Source of the DNA: Eustoma russellianum
Lineage: Eukaryota > Streptophyta > Magnoliopsida > Gentianales > Gentianaceae
Length of the DNA: 64,000 nucleotides
Assembly: GCA_036186865.1 (NCBI GenBank)
Contig: AP025053.1
Location: forward strand, 7,961,333-8,025,332
Direction of reading: 5' to 3'
This document shows positions 11,501-22,713 of this stretch, one piece after another (positions within the stretch are counted from its first letter, which is position 1; every line of letters starts with the position of its first letter). The position numbers and the translations under genes were made by a program. The notes beneath the pieces are model-generated. The model saw only the letters and a program-made list of their open reading frames with translations, was not told the origin of the DNA and made no database searches.

Positions 11501-12682
11501 GTCACTAATTCTTCAAATAAATCATGAGAGTCTAGTGTATACTTGCCTCTTCAAGCTAAAGCTCTTGCCTTTGCTTGGTTATGGAGTGAGTTTAGTTGAA
11601 ATCCACCTCTTTCTTCACCCTTGTGTATACGGTTTTTGAAGGAGAAGAAGAAGATGGTTAGCCTTCATTCAATAGTGGAAATAGGATATATTTAAGACTA
11701 GAATATCTTATCAAAATGAGTTTTGAGTGAGGCTTCAAGTATCATAAGTTAGCACCACCTAAGAGAGTTGAATGCTTTGCACCTATAGCCAAAAGGGGTC
11801 ACGGTTGGTGGAGGGAGAAAACACCCTTGTGAGCTTCATCAATTTGCATGAAGAAGTTACTTAATGGACTTAGAAGAAAACTTACCTAAACACTTCTTGA
11901 GCTTGAAGATGAGAGTGAAGTTGAATCTCCTAGCCTTCAAGGATGAAGGGCCGAAATGTTGTTGGTGTGTGGGGGGAGAGAAAACTTCTTAAGTGTTGGC
12001 TTGCTTGAGAGGGTTTCAAGATGAGATTGGAATGAGCTTCTAGGAGTAATTAAAATAGAACATGTAGGGGAAATGGGGAGGGGAATTTCGGCAGCTCCAA
12101 GGGGTGGTCAAGGAGGCAAAGTTCCATGGAAGAAAGAAAAAGGCAAGCCTTTTTGTCCCTCATGCTTGCATTATTTTAATCTTTGTCTTGCATGCATCCA
12201 TTAGTTTATTGTTTTCTTTGCATGCTTGATTTTTATTTGTTATTTAATTTGAATTTTAAGGTTTGTTTGGAAAAATGAGGAGAATTCTAGAATTCTTGGG
12301 GGGTATGGCCGAAAGTTTTGGGTCTTGGGGGTAGTTTTGTCTTTTCCCATTTATCATATCCCATACTTATATAATTTATAATGTTATTTATTTTATTTAA
12401 TTTTGATTTTAATCTTGCTTTGTGAGGATCGTTTATGTTTGTATTCTTACAAGAACGAGTTTACTTCAAGGGTGATCAATGGCCTTTGGCCGAATTCACA
12501 AGGTGTATCACACACCTTGTGACGTTCGCTTGTATAACTATTTAGTGTCTGTCCTAAATGAACTTGAAGAATTTAAATAAAGAAGTGCTAATTTGACTTA
12601 AGTGACATGCACGTGAAGGAATCATCGCTTTCATTTCGTCACTTAATCATAGTTTCAAGTACATGGTCCTTGGGGTACAACA
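8543..12682 (-). repeat. Gypsy1 3' LTR (4140 bp)
   Basis: It starts TGTAGCGCCCCGCACCCGG and ends GGGTACAACA on the + strand, with TG/CA ends. It aligns along its length with 17717-21921. It is about 65 bp shorter than the other LTR, mostly because it has four rather than five copies of a 43-bp repeat and lacks the N gap. The terminal 70 bp differ more than the rest (C-to-T and G-to-A type changes), which would fit methylated-cytosine decay. Confidence 0.92.
9326..9545. repeat. 43-bp tandem repeat in Gypsy1 left LTR
   Basis: Units beginning CAGATCAATTAACCCC or CAGACCAATTAACCCC start at 9326, 9369, 9412, 9455 and 9504, giving an exact 43-bp period for the first four and a diverged last unit. 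Each contains GGATCTGAGCGGGTCCAGAA or a close variant, GC-richer than the surrounding LTR. The right LTR has one more unit. Confidence 0.93.
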
Positions 12683-12694
12683 TCCTCCCCCCTT
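12683..12694 (-). other. Gypsy1 polypurine tract
   Basis: The - strand reads AAGGGGGGAGGA immediately before the LTR start TGTTGTACCCC. This is the expected position and composition for the plus-strand primer next to the 3' LTR. Confidence 0.88.
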
Positions 12695-12724
12695 GTTATA
12701 AGTTTCGTCCTCGAAACTTCCAAA

Positions 12725-13588
12725 CTAGTCAAAAAGATGCGGATACCTACTCCTCATATGTTCCTCGGTTTCCCATGTTGCTTCTGCCTTCGAATGATGC
12801 CTCCATTGTACCTTCACCATGGTTATGGATCTCTTTCTTAAGGCCTTCTCCTTTCGATCAACGATCCTTATAGGCTCTTTCTCATAAGATACATCCTCAT
12901 CAACTTTCAACTGTTGATCTTCAAGGATGTGGCTGGGGTCATATACATATCGGGGAAGTTGGGAAACATGGAATACATCATGTAACTGGGAGAGAGATGG
13001 TGGCAACGCCAAGCGGTATGCAACTTCGCCCACTCTCTCAAGTATCTCATAAGGTCCAACGAATCTTGGGCTTAGCTTTCCTTTGATGCCAAATCTTTCA
13101 ACACCCTTAGTCGGAGAAACCTTTAGAAAAACTTTCTCTCCTTCTTGGAACTCCAAAGGTCTCCTTCTTTCGTCTGCCCATATCTTCGTTCTATCTTGTG
13201 CCGCTCTTAGTCTTTGCTGGACAAGCTTCACCTTTTCTTGTGTTTGCTCAACAATGTCGGGTCCCGCATAGATCTTGTCTCCAATCTCATCCCAATAGAG
13301 TGTGGATCGACATTTTCGTCCATACAACGCTTCATATGGTGCCATCCTGATAGACCTGTGGAAGCTATTATTATAAGAGAACTCAACGAGCTTAAGGCTT
13401 CTATCCCAGCTTCCTCCGAAATCAAGGATGCAAGCGCAGAGCATATCCTCAAGGGTTTGGATTGTTCTTTCCGATTGTCCATCTGTTTGGGGATGAAATG
13501 CGGAACTCATTCTAATCTCTGTGCCCATTGCCTTCTGTAAGGCTGTCCAAAATCTCGAAGTAAACCACAGGTCGCGGTCCGCATACAA
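12725..13588 (-). pseudogene. Gypsy1 integrase C-terminal half with chromodomain
   Basis: This 287-codon open segment continues the integrase in a different frame from the upstream segment; one extra base near 13580 causes the shift. It carries the second catalytic Asp (ADRDLWF), the third catalytic residue in FHPQTDGQSERTIQTLEDM, the GPYEILERVG integrase C-terminal region, and a chromodomain-like end (VKVQWRHHSKAEATWETEE). Chromodomains of this class tether integration to modified chromatin. Apart from the frameshift it is intact. Confidence 0.9.
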
Positions 13589-15248
13589 TACTTATGGGCA
13601 CTCCATGCAAGCAAACGATCTGGTCAATATACATAGAAGCCAACTTCTCCATGGGTGCCTTAATTGTCATGGCCGAGAAGTGAGCAGACTTAGTTAAACG
13701 ATCCACAATCACCCATATAGCATCGTTCCCATGCTTAGTCTTGGGTAGATCGGTCACAAAGTCCATGGTGATGTGGTCCCATTTCCATTCCGGCCCTTCT
13801 AAGGGTTGCAATAATCCAGCGGGTCTTTGGTGCTCGGCTTTTACTCTTTGACAAATTAGACATCGCCCGACAAATTCTGCTATTTGATTCTTCATACCGG
13901 GCCACCAAAACTTTTGCTTGAGATCTTGGTACATCTTATTTGCTCCAGGGTGTATAGACAATCGAGAATTATTAGCTTCCATCAAAACTTCATCCTTAAG
14001 TTCTTTGCTTTCGGGGACACATAATCGTCCTCGATGCCACAAACTGCCATCGTTGCGAACTTCAAAGTCGTCTCGTGGCTTATCTTTCATCCTCTCTTTG
14101 ATTTTCCTCAACGTTTCATCATTCCCTTGAGCCTCTTTGATCTTATCCATCAATGAAGGAACAAGGACTAACTTGGCGAGCACCTCATCGACTAAGTCAA
14201 CTTCTTCTAAGCCGAACTCTTCCATGTCTCGCTGGAGAGGTGGTTGCCGTGGGTGACTTGCTTTCCGACTTAATGCATCGGCAACCTTGTTAGCTTTTCC
14301 CGGATGATATTGAATGGAAAGGTCGTAATCCTTTATTAATTCCAGCCATTTGCGCTGCCGCATATTAAGTTCCTTCTGGGTAAAGAGGTACTTTAGGCTC
14401 TTGTGATCTGTATAGATTTCACACCGTTCGCCATACAAGTAATGCCTCCATATCTTTAATGCGAAAACCACTACAGCAAGTTCAAGATCGTGGACAGGAT
14501 AATTTTGCTCAAATGGTTTCAACTGTCGGGATGCATAAGCTATCACTTTGTCATTCTGCATAAGAACACATCCGAGACCATTCTTCGAAGCATCACTGTA
14601 TACTACATACTCACCAGGAGTGGGCTGAGCTAGGATAGGTGCGGACGTCAACTTTGCTTTTAGCTCCGAGAAACTCCTTTCACAGTCGGCACTCCACTCG
14701 AACTTGGTTTTCTTTTGGGTCAATCTGGTGAGAGGAACAACTATCCTCGAGAATCCTTCAACAAACTTTCTGTAATATCCGGCCAGTCCGAGAAAACTTC
14801 TTACTTCAGTAACATTTGTCGGCCGGGGCCATTCTGTGATAGCTTCAATCTTCTTGGGATCTACTGAAATCCCATCTTCTGAAATCACATGACCAAGGAA
14901 GGATACACTTTGCAGCCAAACCTCGCATTTACTGAACTTGGCATATAACTGTCTCGCTCTTAGAATATTTAGGACTGTCCTCAAATGGGCTGCGTGGGTC
15001 TCTTCGTCGGGTGAATATATCAAGGTATCATCTATAAAGACTACCACGAATTTATCCAACTGTTCTTGGAATATTCGATTCATGAGATCCATAAAGGCGG
15101 CAGGGGCATTGGTCAAACCAAAAGGCATGACTAGGAACTCATAGTATCCATATCGGGTTCTGAAAGCAGTCTTAGGGACATCTTCCGCCTTTATCTTCAA
15201 CTGGAAGTACCCAGATCGTAGGTCAATCTTACTAAAAAATCGGGATCC
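13512..15248 (-). pseudogene. Gypsy1 RT core, RNase H and integrase N-terminal half
   Basis: Downstream of an apparent intron, this roughly 578-codon segment has no internal stop. RT palm motifs are SKIDLRSGYFQLKI, the PFGLTNAPAAF box and the catalytic FIDDTLIYS (about 15008-15034). RNase H has YSDASKNGLGCV and HDLELAVVVFALK. The integrase HHCC zinc finger is HPGANKMYQ...CLICQRVKAEHQ, and the first catalytic Asp is in MDFVTDLPK. It loses frame near 13580, in the middle of the integrase core, by a single-base insertion. It ends at a stop at 13512 in the wrong frame. Confidence 0.92.
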
Positions 15249-15324
15249 CTGCATTAAGATGCTTTAGACAGGGTTTTTGGGAAAGATTCAAATCTTATTC
15301 AAGTTAAACTTATGATTTACTTAC
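15249..15324 (-). other. Apparent 76-bp intron in Gypsy1 RT region
   Basis: On the - strand the segment begins GTAAGTAAATC (a near-ideal plant 5' splice site) and ends TTAATGCAG. Read through, it gives a stop soon after the junction. Removed, the two flanks join on codon boundaries inside one of the most conserved RT stretches, between the DDLFDQL and GSRFFSKIDL motifs, with no residue lost. Splicing is inferred from the sequence only. Confidence 0.75.
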
Positions 15325-16166
15325 CCTGAGCTGGTCGAATAAGTCGTCAATCCGGGGCAACGGGTACTTGTTCTTTATGGTAATTTTGTTGAGCTCCCGG
15401 TAATCGATGCATAAGCGCATACTTCCATCTTTCTTTTTCACGAATAGCACCGGAGCACCCCATGGTGAAACACTGGGGCGAATAAGTTTCTTCTCTAACA
15501 GTTCGTGTAACTGTTCCTTTAATTCCTTGAGTTCAGCAGGTGCCATGCGATAAGGGGCTTTCGATATGGGTTCCGCTCCTGGAACAAGGTTGATTTCGAA
15601 AGCGATCTCCCGATCAGGAGGTAGTCTAGGCAAATCATCGGGAAATACATCAGGGTATTCTTTAACAATTGGAACTTGTGCAAGGGTAGGGCCTTCTTGC
15701 TCAGCATTTAGAACATAAACCAAGAATCCTTCATGACCCTTCCTTAATGCTTGGCTGGCACGAGTTGCGTTAACAAAGACTTTCTTAGATGGTTTCTTTA
15801 ATTTGGTTCCTCCTTGGAATGACATCTCTTCTCGAGCTGGGTCCTTAATGATGACCTGCCTGCTTCGGCAGTCAATGTGAGCATGATTCTTTGAGAGCCA
15901 ATCCATTCCAAGTATCACATCAAAATCACTCATAGGTATGGGGATCAAATTGGCCTCAAACGTCTGGTCATTAAACTCGAGTGCACAATTTCTGAATATG
16001 TGAGGGGAAACAAGCACTTGATCGCCAGCTGCTTGTACTCTATAAGGTGAATCTAATCGGACTGGATCATGATCGATATTCTTAGCAAACTTCCGGGAGA
16101 TAAATGAGTGGCCAGCGCCACTGTCGAACAACACATTTGCAGGTATGCTACACACTAATATAGTTC
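15325..16166 (-). CDS. Gypsy1 protease and RT N-terminal region
   Basis: This open segment follows the first apparent intron. The aspartic protease has FDSGAGHSFIS as its active site and the ILGMDWL flap-side motif. The RT begins with PYRMAPAELKELKEQL, SPWGAPVLFVKKKDGSMR and CIDYRELNKITIKNKYPLPR. It has no stops. It is part of the gag-pol polyprotein, not a separate gene, and an ATG at 16177-16179 lies inside the apparent intron and is unlikely to be the true start. Confidence 0.88.
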
Positions 16167-16248
16167 CTGAACCATGCACATTTTACTAAGCAATATGATA
16201 GACATGCATAAGTGAAATGTATTGAAGGCATAAAACTTTAAATCTTAC
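16167..16248 (-). other. Apparent 82-bp intron at the Gypsy1 gag-protease boundary
   Basis: The - strand segment begins GTAAGATTTAAAG and ends CATGGTTCAG, with AT-rich sequence between. Unspliced, the gag frame meets TAA ten bases into the segment. Removed, the split Gly codon is completed and gag runs directly into the protease, as in intronless Tekay relatives. A GT-AG intron at phase 1 is the simplest reading; transcript data are needed. Confidence 0.75.
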
Positions 16249-17416
16249 CAGTCACTACATCAGCAGTCTCCTCGACATCCGCATCTGTCATAGCGTGCAC
16301 TCTTGCATTTGTACGGGGCCGCTGGTTCTTTTGTTGTTGCTGCGGCTGCGCTCCTTTTTCTGGACAATCTTTAATCATGTGGCCATCTTTGCCGCATCCA
16401 AAGCATTTTCCTGTTTTCCACCTGCACTCACCCACATGCCTCTTCTGGCAGTGAGAGCAAACCAATATTGCTGGCTGTTGAGAGGAAGTCTGATTCTTCT
16501 GCTGATTATTTCGGTTTTGCTTGCAGTGCTGATTCTGTCCTTGACGAACTGATCCTATAAAATTCTTCTTTGCCACTTTCTTATATTTCTCATTTCCGGT
16601 CCCTTGTCTTTCTCGTTTCAGGCCCACGTCATCTCTTCGGATAATATCTCTCTCTATGCGGTAGCATGCATCCAGAAGTGCTCCAAAATTGGTAGGATTT
16701 GCATTTACCAACCACGTCCTAATCCTCGGATTCAGACCTCTTTCAAACTTTAGCATTTTTCGTCTCTTCGTCATTCATCGTAACGGGCTGGAACCTCCCA
16801 AGTGCAATGAACTTATTGGCGTACTCCGCTACCGTCATGCCCGGCTCTTGCTTCAAAGATTCAAATTCATGTCTCTTTTGTAATTTGACAGACGGGGGAA
16901 TATAGAACTTATGGAATTCTTGTAGAAATCTCTCCCAGGCAATCGGTCTGGGCAAAGGCTGCAGATTTGTCTTCCACCATTGATTGGCCTCACTGATCAG
17001 GAAAGGTCGGATGGCCTGAGCTTTCATCTCCTCTGGGGCTTGAATTAGCTCAAAACAGTTTCAACCTCATCTAGCCACTTTTCTGCGATATCGGGGTCTG
17101 GCCTTCCTTCAAACGGGGGTACGTTAGCCCTCTTGAGCTTCTCAAAATAGTATTGGGCATCCCTTACTGGCTGATGCGGCTAAGGTGGAGCATTCTGATG
17201 AATTAAGCCTTGCCCTATCTGAGTAACAACTTGGAAAAAAGCCTGAAAAGCATTCATGTCTGGAATGACCGGAGGAACAGGTGCCTGTGGAGCTGGTGGT
17301 GGAGGATTCTGGTCCGGCTGAGGTGGCGGCGGAACCTCTGCTGGTGGCGGTGGAATGGGCTCCTGAGCAGCTGGTTGTGCTCTCGGAGGTCTGCCACGTG
17401 GTCTCACCATCTGCAC
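16249..17416 (-). pseudogene. Gypsy1 gag
   Basis: The start at 17416 (MQMVRPRGRPPRAQ) is followed by a proline-rich N-terminus. The capsid region includes the WLDEVETV and YIPPSVKLQK motifs, and the CCHC knuckle is CFGCGKDGHMIKDC (about 16370-16411). Three lesions are seen. A TAG lies at about 17180, a 1-nt deletion in a T-run lies near 17057, and a 1-nt insertion in an A-run lies near 16757. All else is well preserved. The two indels are in homopolymers, so either decay or sequencing error could explain them. Confidence 0.88.
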
Positions 17417-17702
17417 TTATGGGTTTAGCATCTATTTAGAATATCGGAATTAAAATCAATTGAATTTGACTAAGGACCAAAATCGAAAACTCTTAAGTAA
17501 AGGAGATAAAAGGGCACGTCTTATGTCATAGACTTAGCTTTCATAGTTTAGGATTAGTTATTAAATTACATCCTAAACCCGGTCTAAGTGGTCCTAGTCT
17601 AAGGTCATCACTCATCTAAGATCATGACTTAGGTCTAAGATCAAACTTAGATTGCTAAGATCATAACTTAGTCCGACGTTCTGCCAGAAATCTAGAGCCT
17701 GG

Positions 17703-17714
17703 GCTCTGATACCA
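17703..17714 (-). other. Gypsy1 primer-binding site (initiator tRNA-Met)
   Basis: The - strand reads TGGTATCAGAGC two bases downstream of the 5' LTR end. It is complementary to the 3' end of plant initiator tRNA-Met, the usual primer for this clade. Confidence 0.92.
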
Positions 17715-18500
17715 CCTGTAGCGTCCCGCACCCGGCTTCGTACGGATACGGTGCACCTGCCGTACTTCACTGAGGAGAGTACGAGGCGTCATGCATAACA
17801 TGTGAACATCCATAACATAAGTCGGGGACTCCCATGCTATCATTCAACATGGTAGTAAAATTTAGGCAGAATTAAAACTTTTCAAATCAAACATGCATCA
17901 CTAATTTACTGAGTTCCCAAAAGTAGTAGTACCCCAATCATAACATAACTGACAATCCAGAGAGTTTAAACATAGTCATAATACAAATCGTCTTGGCAGC
18001 AAAAAAGTCCTTAGCTTAGCTCTATTCATACTCCTCGCTTATGGATAAGGTACTCTCGGCTCATCCTCGATCCATTCTATCTTGGCATTCTCCGGCTCTG
18101 GGGAAAAATAAAGTGTGAGTGATAAAGATCACCTAGCAAGAATACAATAAACTAGCATGAAATACGTAAAGAATCATAACATGAATGTATTACCCCAAAA
18201 ACCTCAAATAATCATAATTCATACCTGCTCTTGGATCTTGTACTTACTTGACGTTCGACTTAGGCATGTTTTAGGGAATGCTATACCATACCTGATCTTG
18301 GATCCTGAACTTACTTGGCATTCGTCTTAAGCATGTTATTAGGAAATGCTTTACCAACAATAACTTATAACCATTAATTGTGACATGCAACATGTGTTCA
18401 TGATCGTGAATTATGCAAGATGCAATGCATGATGTCATGTCAGGTCATGTCAAAACATCATTTTGGTCCCATAAGGTAACATGTCGTAAAAACAGAGTGT

Positions 18501-18763
18501 CAGATCAATTAACCCCGGATCTGAGCGGGTCCAGAACAGATATCAGACCAATTAACCGCGGGCCTGAACGGGTCCAGAACAGATATCAGATCAATTAACC
18601 CCGGATCTGAGCGGGTCCAGAACAAATATCAGATCAATTAACCCCGGATCTGAGCGGGTCCAGAATAGATATCAGATCAATTAACCCCAGATCTGAGCGG
18701 GTCCAGAACATATCATATCATCAGACCAATTAACCCTGGGTCTGGAGTCGGGTTAGTCGCATG
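18501..18763. repeat. 43-bp tandem repeat in Gypsy1 right LTR
   Basis: Units start at 18501, 18544, 18587, 18630, 18673 and a diverged one at 18722. This is one full unit more than in the left LTR. The two LTRs were identical at insertion, so a unit has been gained or lost since then. Confidence 0.93.
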
Positions 18764-18968
18764 CTTGGCCGGCAAAGGAATCATGAAGCTTTCTTTAAAA
18801 ACATAGGACCGTAAAAACTTTTCATGCATAACGAAAAGATAGTCGCTTGTAAAACTTGCTTGCATCATAAAATCCATGAAAATCAGTTTCATGATCATGC
18901 ATGATACATGCCGTGATATGAAATGCAAGCCATGACATGAATAATTGTATGCATTCCTTATAACATAT

Positions 18969-18978
18969 NNNNNNNNNN
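18969..18978. other. Assembly gap of 10 N
   Basis: Ten N lie between ...TTATAACATAT and TAACATATCAACAT. The left LTR has a single TAACATATC at this point, so the octamer TAACATAT is present on both sides of the gap. The contig ends overlap and little or no sequence is actually missing. Confidence 0.9.
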
Positions 18979-21921
18979 TAACATATCAACATACATGAAT
19001 TTGGAAGCTAAATATTTCCAAGACTTTTTGCTTCACATTCATAGGGCGGTTGAGCTAACCAATTAGGTCTATTTTCATAATTATTTTGTTACAAATACGT
19101 TTGGTGGAATCTTAGATACATGTCATAAAATTGCAGATTATTTCAATAACCGTAAAGGGACTTATTTACTTACTTTCCGAACTGGTTTAGGTGCTGAAAC
19201 TGAGCTGACAGATTTTACTAAACATTCAATTGCGGTGAACCGTAATTCGTTTTCTAGAAATTCCAACATGCCCAAGTCATAAACATATGGAACTAGTATC
19301 CTACCGAAATTTAGCCCATTTGCATGTCTCTAAGTCCCTTTTCTGAGGCTGGAAAGTCGTTACTAATTTCAGGTTGGCTCCAGTAATTTCAGTTGAGCAG
19401 TTTTACCAAATAATTCACTAAAAATAATCCAAAACTTATTTTACCAAGATTCCAGCTGACGTGTCCCCTACACTCATAGGATTATTACCATGCCAAAAAT
19501 CAGCTTTATTGGTCATCTACAAGGTCCCTTTTTAAGTCAGTGAAAAGAGGTCACTATTCTGCTCAGTTCTCGTTTTTCAGGTCTGACCAGGCACCAAATA
19601 TTTTATTAAAAATTAACCATAGCTCATTTTACCAAAATTCCAGCTGGCATCTCTACTACACTCATGGGGCTAGGGTTGTGCCAAAAATCAGATTTATTGA
19701 AGGTTCACAAGGTCCTCTTTTAATACGTTGAAGTCAATGGTCAATTCTGCCCAGCTCCAGAATTTGTTACTGGAGTAGTTTTAACGCGTAATTTCTTAAA
19801 AAATAATCCTTAGCTTATTTTGACGAAATTCCACCTCTCCCTTGTGCTACACTCATAAGGATAACTTTGTACCAAAAATTAGCTTCATTGAAGGTCTGTA
19901 AGGTCAGTTCTTAAACCATCTAAAACGTCACTCTATTCTGTCCAGCTCCAGAATTTCCAGCCTGAGCAGTTTCACCAAAACATTTATTAAAAATAATCCA
20001 TAACTTATTTTACCACAATTCCAACTCTTACATTTGCTAAAAACATAGGACTAACATCATACCAAAAACCAATTTGATAGCACGTCAGTAAGGTTCAGTT
20101 TAAGGTCACACATCTCACTGTCCAATTTTGTCCAGCTCCAGTGGTTTGACATTTTACCCTCTTTTCATGTCAAGTGACCACTAATTATCTTGTGCTTATG
20201 AAATAACTTATTAGTCATCACATACACCTTTTTCCTATGAATGTCCCGATTTCATTCCTCTTTTTGAGTCCTTTTTGCATCATGTCAAAACAGTGGGTAG
20301 TTTGTTCACAACCACTAGCATGCTTGTTCACAAAAGATGTTCTTTCTTGGATTCAACTCACCTTCGTCTTCATCCTTTAAGCCGAAATTTAGGTGATACC
20401 AAGAACACATTTTCACAACACTTATTTAAGCATGCAACACATTCAAGTACCATGTTATTCCAATCTTACCCAAACAACCTCATAAAACTCACATTTAACA
20501 CATGCATGCTTTCTTAGGTCTTCACAAGTTTCATCCAAGAGTTAATCTAGCCTAGACTTACTTAGGTGGACCTTAATTCATCTTAAGACAGCCCCATTTC
20601 ACATTGCATGTAATAAAAGATTGCATCTTTGAAGGAATTAGTCACATGCAAGATAATGTTCTTAAGAAATCACTACGGTACAAACATGAACTTAGTGTTT
20701 TCTTCTAAAGTTCACATCTTAGGAACATCTAGCCATTCAAGTCACTAATTCTTCAAATAAATCATGAGAGTCTAGTGTATACTTGCCTCTTCAAGCTAAA
20801 GCTCTTGCCTTTGCTTGGTTATGGAGTGAGTTTAGTTGAAATCCACCTCTTTCTTCACCCTTGTGTATACGTTTTTGAAGGAGAAGAAGAAGATGGTTAG
20901 CCTTCATTCAATAGTGGAAATAGGATATATTTAAGACTAGAATATCTTACCAAAATGAGTTTTGAGTGAGGCTTCAAGTATCATAAGTTAGCACCACCTA
21001 AGAGAGTTGAATGCTTTGCACCTATAGCCAAAAGGGGTCACGGTTGGTGGAGGGAGAAAACACCCTTGTGAGCTTCATCAATTTGCATGAAGAAGTTACT
21101 TAATGGACTTAGAAGAAAACTTACCTAAACACTTCTTGAGCTTGAAGATGAGAGTGAAGTTGAATCTCCTAGCCTTCAAGGATGAAGGGCCGAAATGTTG
21201 TTGGTGTGTGGGGGGAGAGAAAACTTCTTATGTGTTGGCTTGCCTGAGAGGGTTTCAAGATGAGATTGGAATGAGCTTCTAGGAGTAATTAAAATAGAAC
21301 ATGTAGGGGAAATGGGGAGGGGAATTTCGGCAGCTCCAAGGGGTGGTCAAGGAGGCAAAGTTCCATGGAAGAAAGAAAAAGGCAAGCCTTTTTGTCCCTC
21401 ATGCTTGCATTATTTTAATCTTTGTCTTGCATGCATCCATTAGTTTATTGTTTTCTTTGCATGCTTGATTTTTATTTGTTATTTAATTTGAATTTTAAGG
21501 TTTGTTTGGAAAAATGAGGAGAATTCTAGAATTCTTGGGGGGTATGGCCGAAAGTTTTGGGTCTTGGGGGTAGTTTTGTCTTTTCCCATTTATCATATCC
21601 CATACTTATATAATTTATAATGTTATTTATTTTATAAAATTTTGATTTTAATCTTGCTTTGTGAGGATCGTTTATGTTTGTATTCTTACAAGAAAGAGTT
21701 TACTTCAAGGGTGATCAATGGCCTTTGGCCGAATTCACAAGGTGTATCACACACCTTGTGACGTTCGCTTGTATAACTATTTAGTGTCTGTCCTAAATGA
21801 ACTTGAAGAATTTAAATAAAGAAGCGCTAATTTGACTTAAGTGACATGCACGTGAAGGAATCATCGCTTTTATTTCGTCACTTAATCATAGTTTCAAGTA
21901 CATGGTCGTTGGGGTACAACA

Positions 21922-22713
21922 TAAATCCAGCCACCCTTGTCCTAAGGTGTTTTGAGTGATTCATGAATGCTAAGGAAAGTGCCCTCGAAGACTGAAATAG
22001 GTCATTTTGACTGAACCAGTATAAAAAATCTTAGTGTTCTTACTTTCAGCACTTTTATTCTTAGTTTCTGTTTTTACATTGTTTCCAACGCCTCTAAAAA
22101 AAATACAAACGTTTTTCAAAAATCATCAAATTTTGCAGAGACATAGATAAAGGCCGTAGGTTTCATTTAAGACAAGTTTCATCAAATATGGATAAGTATA
22201 AGTCATCCAAACGTTCATAGTTCTGAGACTAGTGCAATCTGATTTTCATATTAGCAAAGGTAGAGAACATCAACATGGTTGATATGCTTGCCAAAGAAAT
22301 TTTAAAAAACTGTTTCAACCCATTAAATTATACAAGTTAAGGGACATCTTATAAAATTTGTAGATCATTTGGAGTTGTCATTAAATAGGAATTGATTTTT
22401 CATTCTAGGAGAAAGTTTTTCACACATTTACACAGTCCAATTAGAAATGGTTTTCAAGACCTTATACTTTGAGTTTTAATCTGGAATTTTTATGACATAT
22501 AGATAACATCTAAGATTACATTATCACAAAATTTTATGAATTTTGAAGGTCTGGAAACTGGTCATTAAGTCAACCAAAAACAGGATCTAAAAACAGAATC
22601 TGTTTTCAGAAGTGAGTAACTGGTTACTAAAATTTTTTAAAAACCAATTTTTCCACACTCATTATTCAACCCCTCCCCCCTTCTAGTGATGCTATACAGG
22701 TCCGAAAATATAG
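21922..22713 (+). repeat. E1 3' LTR, last part
   Basis: This begins with the right TAAAT duplication of Gypsy1 and continues the copia LTR (CCAGCCACCCTTGTCCTAAGG), colinear with 23712-24500 and 51472-52244. It ends in the usual pyrimidine-rich CCCCTTCTAGTGATGCTATA followed by CAGGTCCGA. It then passes directly into the interior of the next LTR copy. Confidence 0.82.

Larger units (their letters stand above)
8543..21921 (-). mobile_element. Gypsy1, complete Ty3/gypsy chromovirus (Tekay/Del type)
   Basis: This is a 13.4-kb full-length element with both LTRs, a 5-bp target duplication, PBS, PPT and the order gag, protease, RT, RNase H, integrase, chromodomain on the - strand. The integrase C-terminus carries a chromodomain-like tail. 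Together with motifs such as AEHQRPAGLLQPL after the zinc finger, this is typical of the Tekay/Del clade of plant chromoviruses. The LTRs differ by only about 1-2% in the stretches compared, so insertion is recent, although gag and integrase each carry 1-nt frameshifts. Two short in-frame introns appear to interrupt the polyprotein gene. Confidence 0.93.
17717..21921 (-). repeat. Gypsy1 5' LTR (about 4.2 kb)
   Basis: It starts TGTAGCGTCCCGCACCCGG on the + strand and ends GTACAACA at 21921. It is colinear with 8543-12682. It holds five full copies of the 43-bp repeat and a 10-N gap. Its small open frames are matched at the same places in the other LTR and show no protein resemblance, so I do not call genes in it. 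Confidence 0.92.
1..22713 (+). mobile_element. Ty1/copia element E1 (SIRE/Maximus-like), decayed and nested
   Basis: This is a copia-type LTR retrotransposon read in the order gag, protease, integrase, RT, RNase H, which is diagnostic of Ty1/copia. The window opens inside gag, so its 5' LTR is missing. The 3' LTR starts at 4954 after a purine tract and is present in three pieces (4954-5664, 7229-8542, 21922-22713) because a LINE and a complete gypsy element inserted into it. Every coding segment carries stops and frameshifts. The long coiled-coil gag and the roughly 2.8-kb LTR suggest the SIRE/Maximus lineage; that lineage name is inference, while copia superfamily membership is certain. Confidence 0.88.

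Noticed and set aside
13083..14130. Several + strand frames opposite the Gypsy1 integrase and RNase H
   Set aside because: They are antisense shadows of a well-conserved coding region on the - strand.
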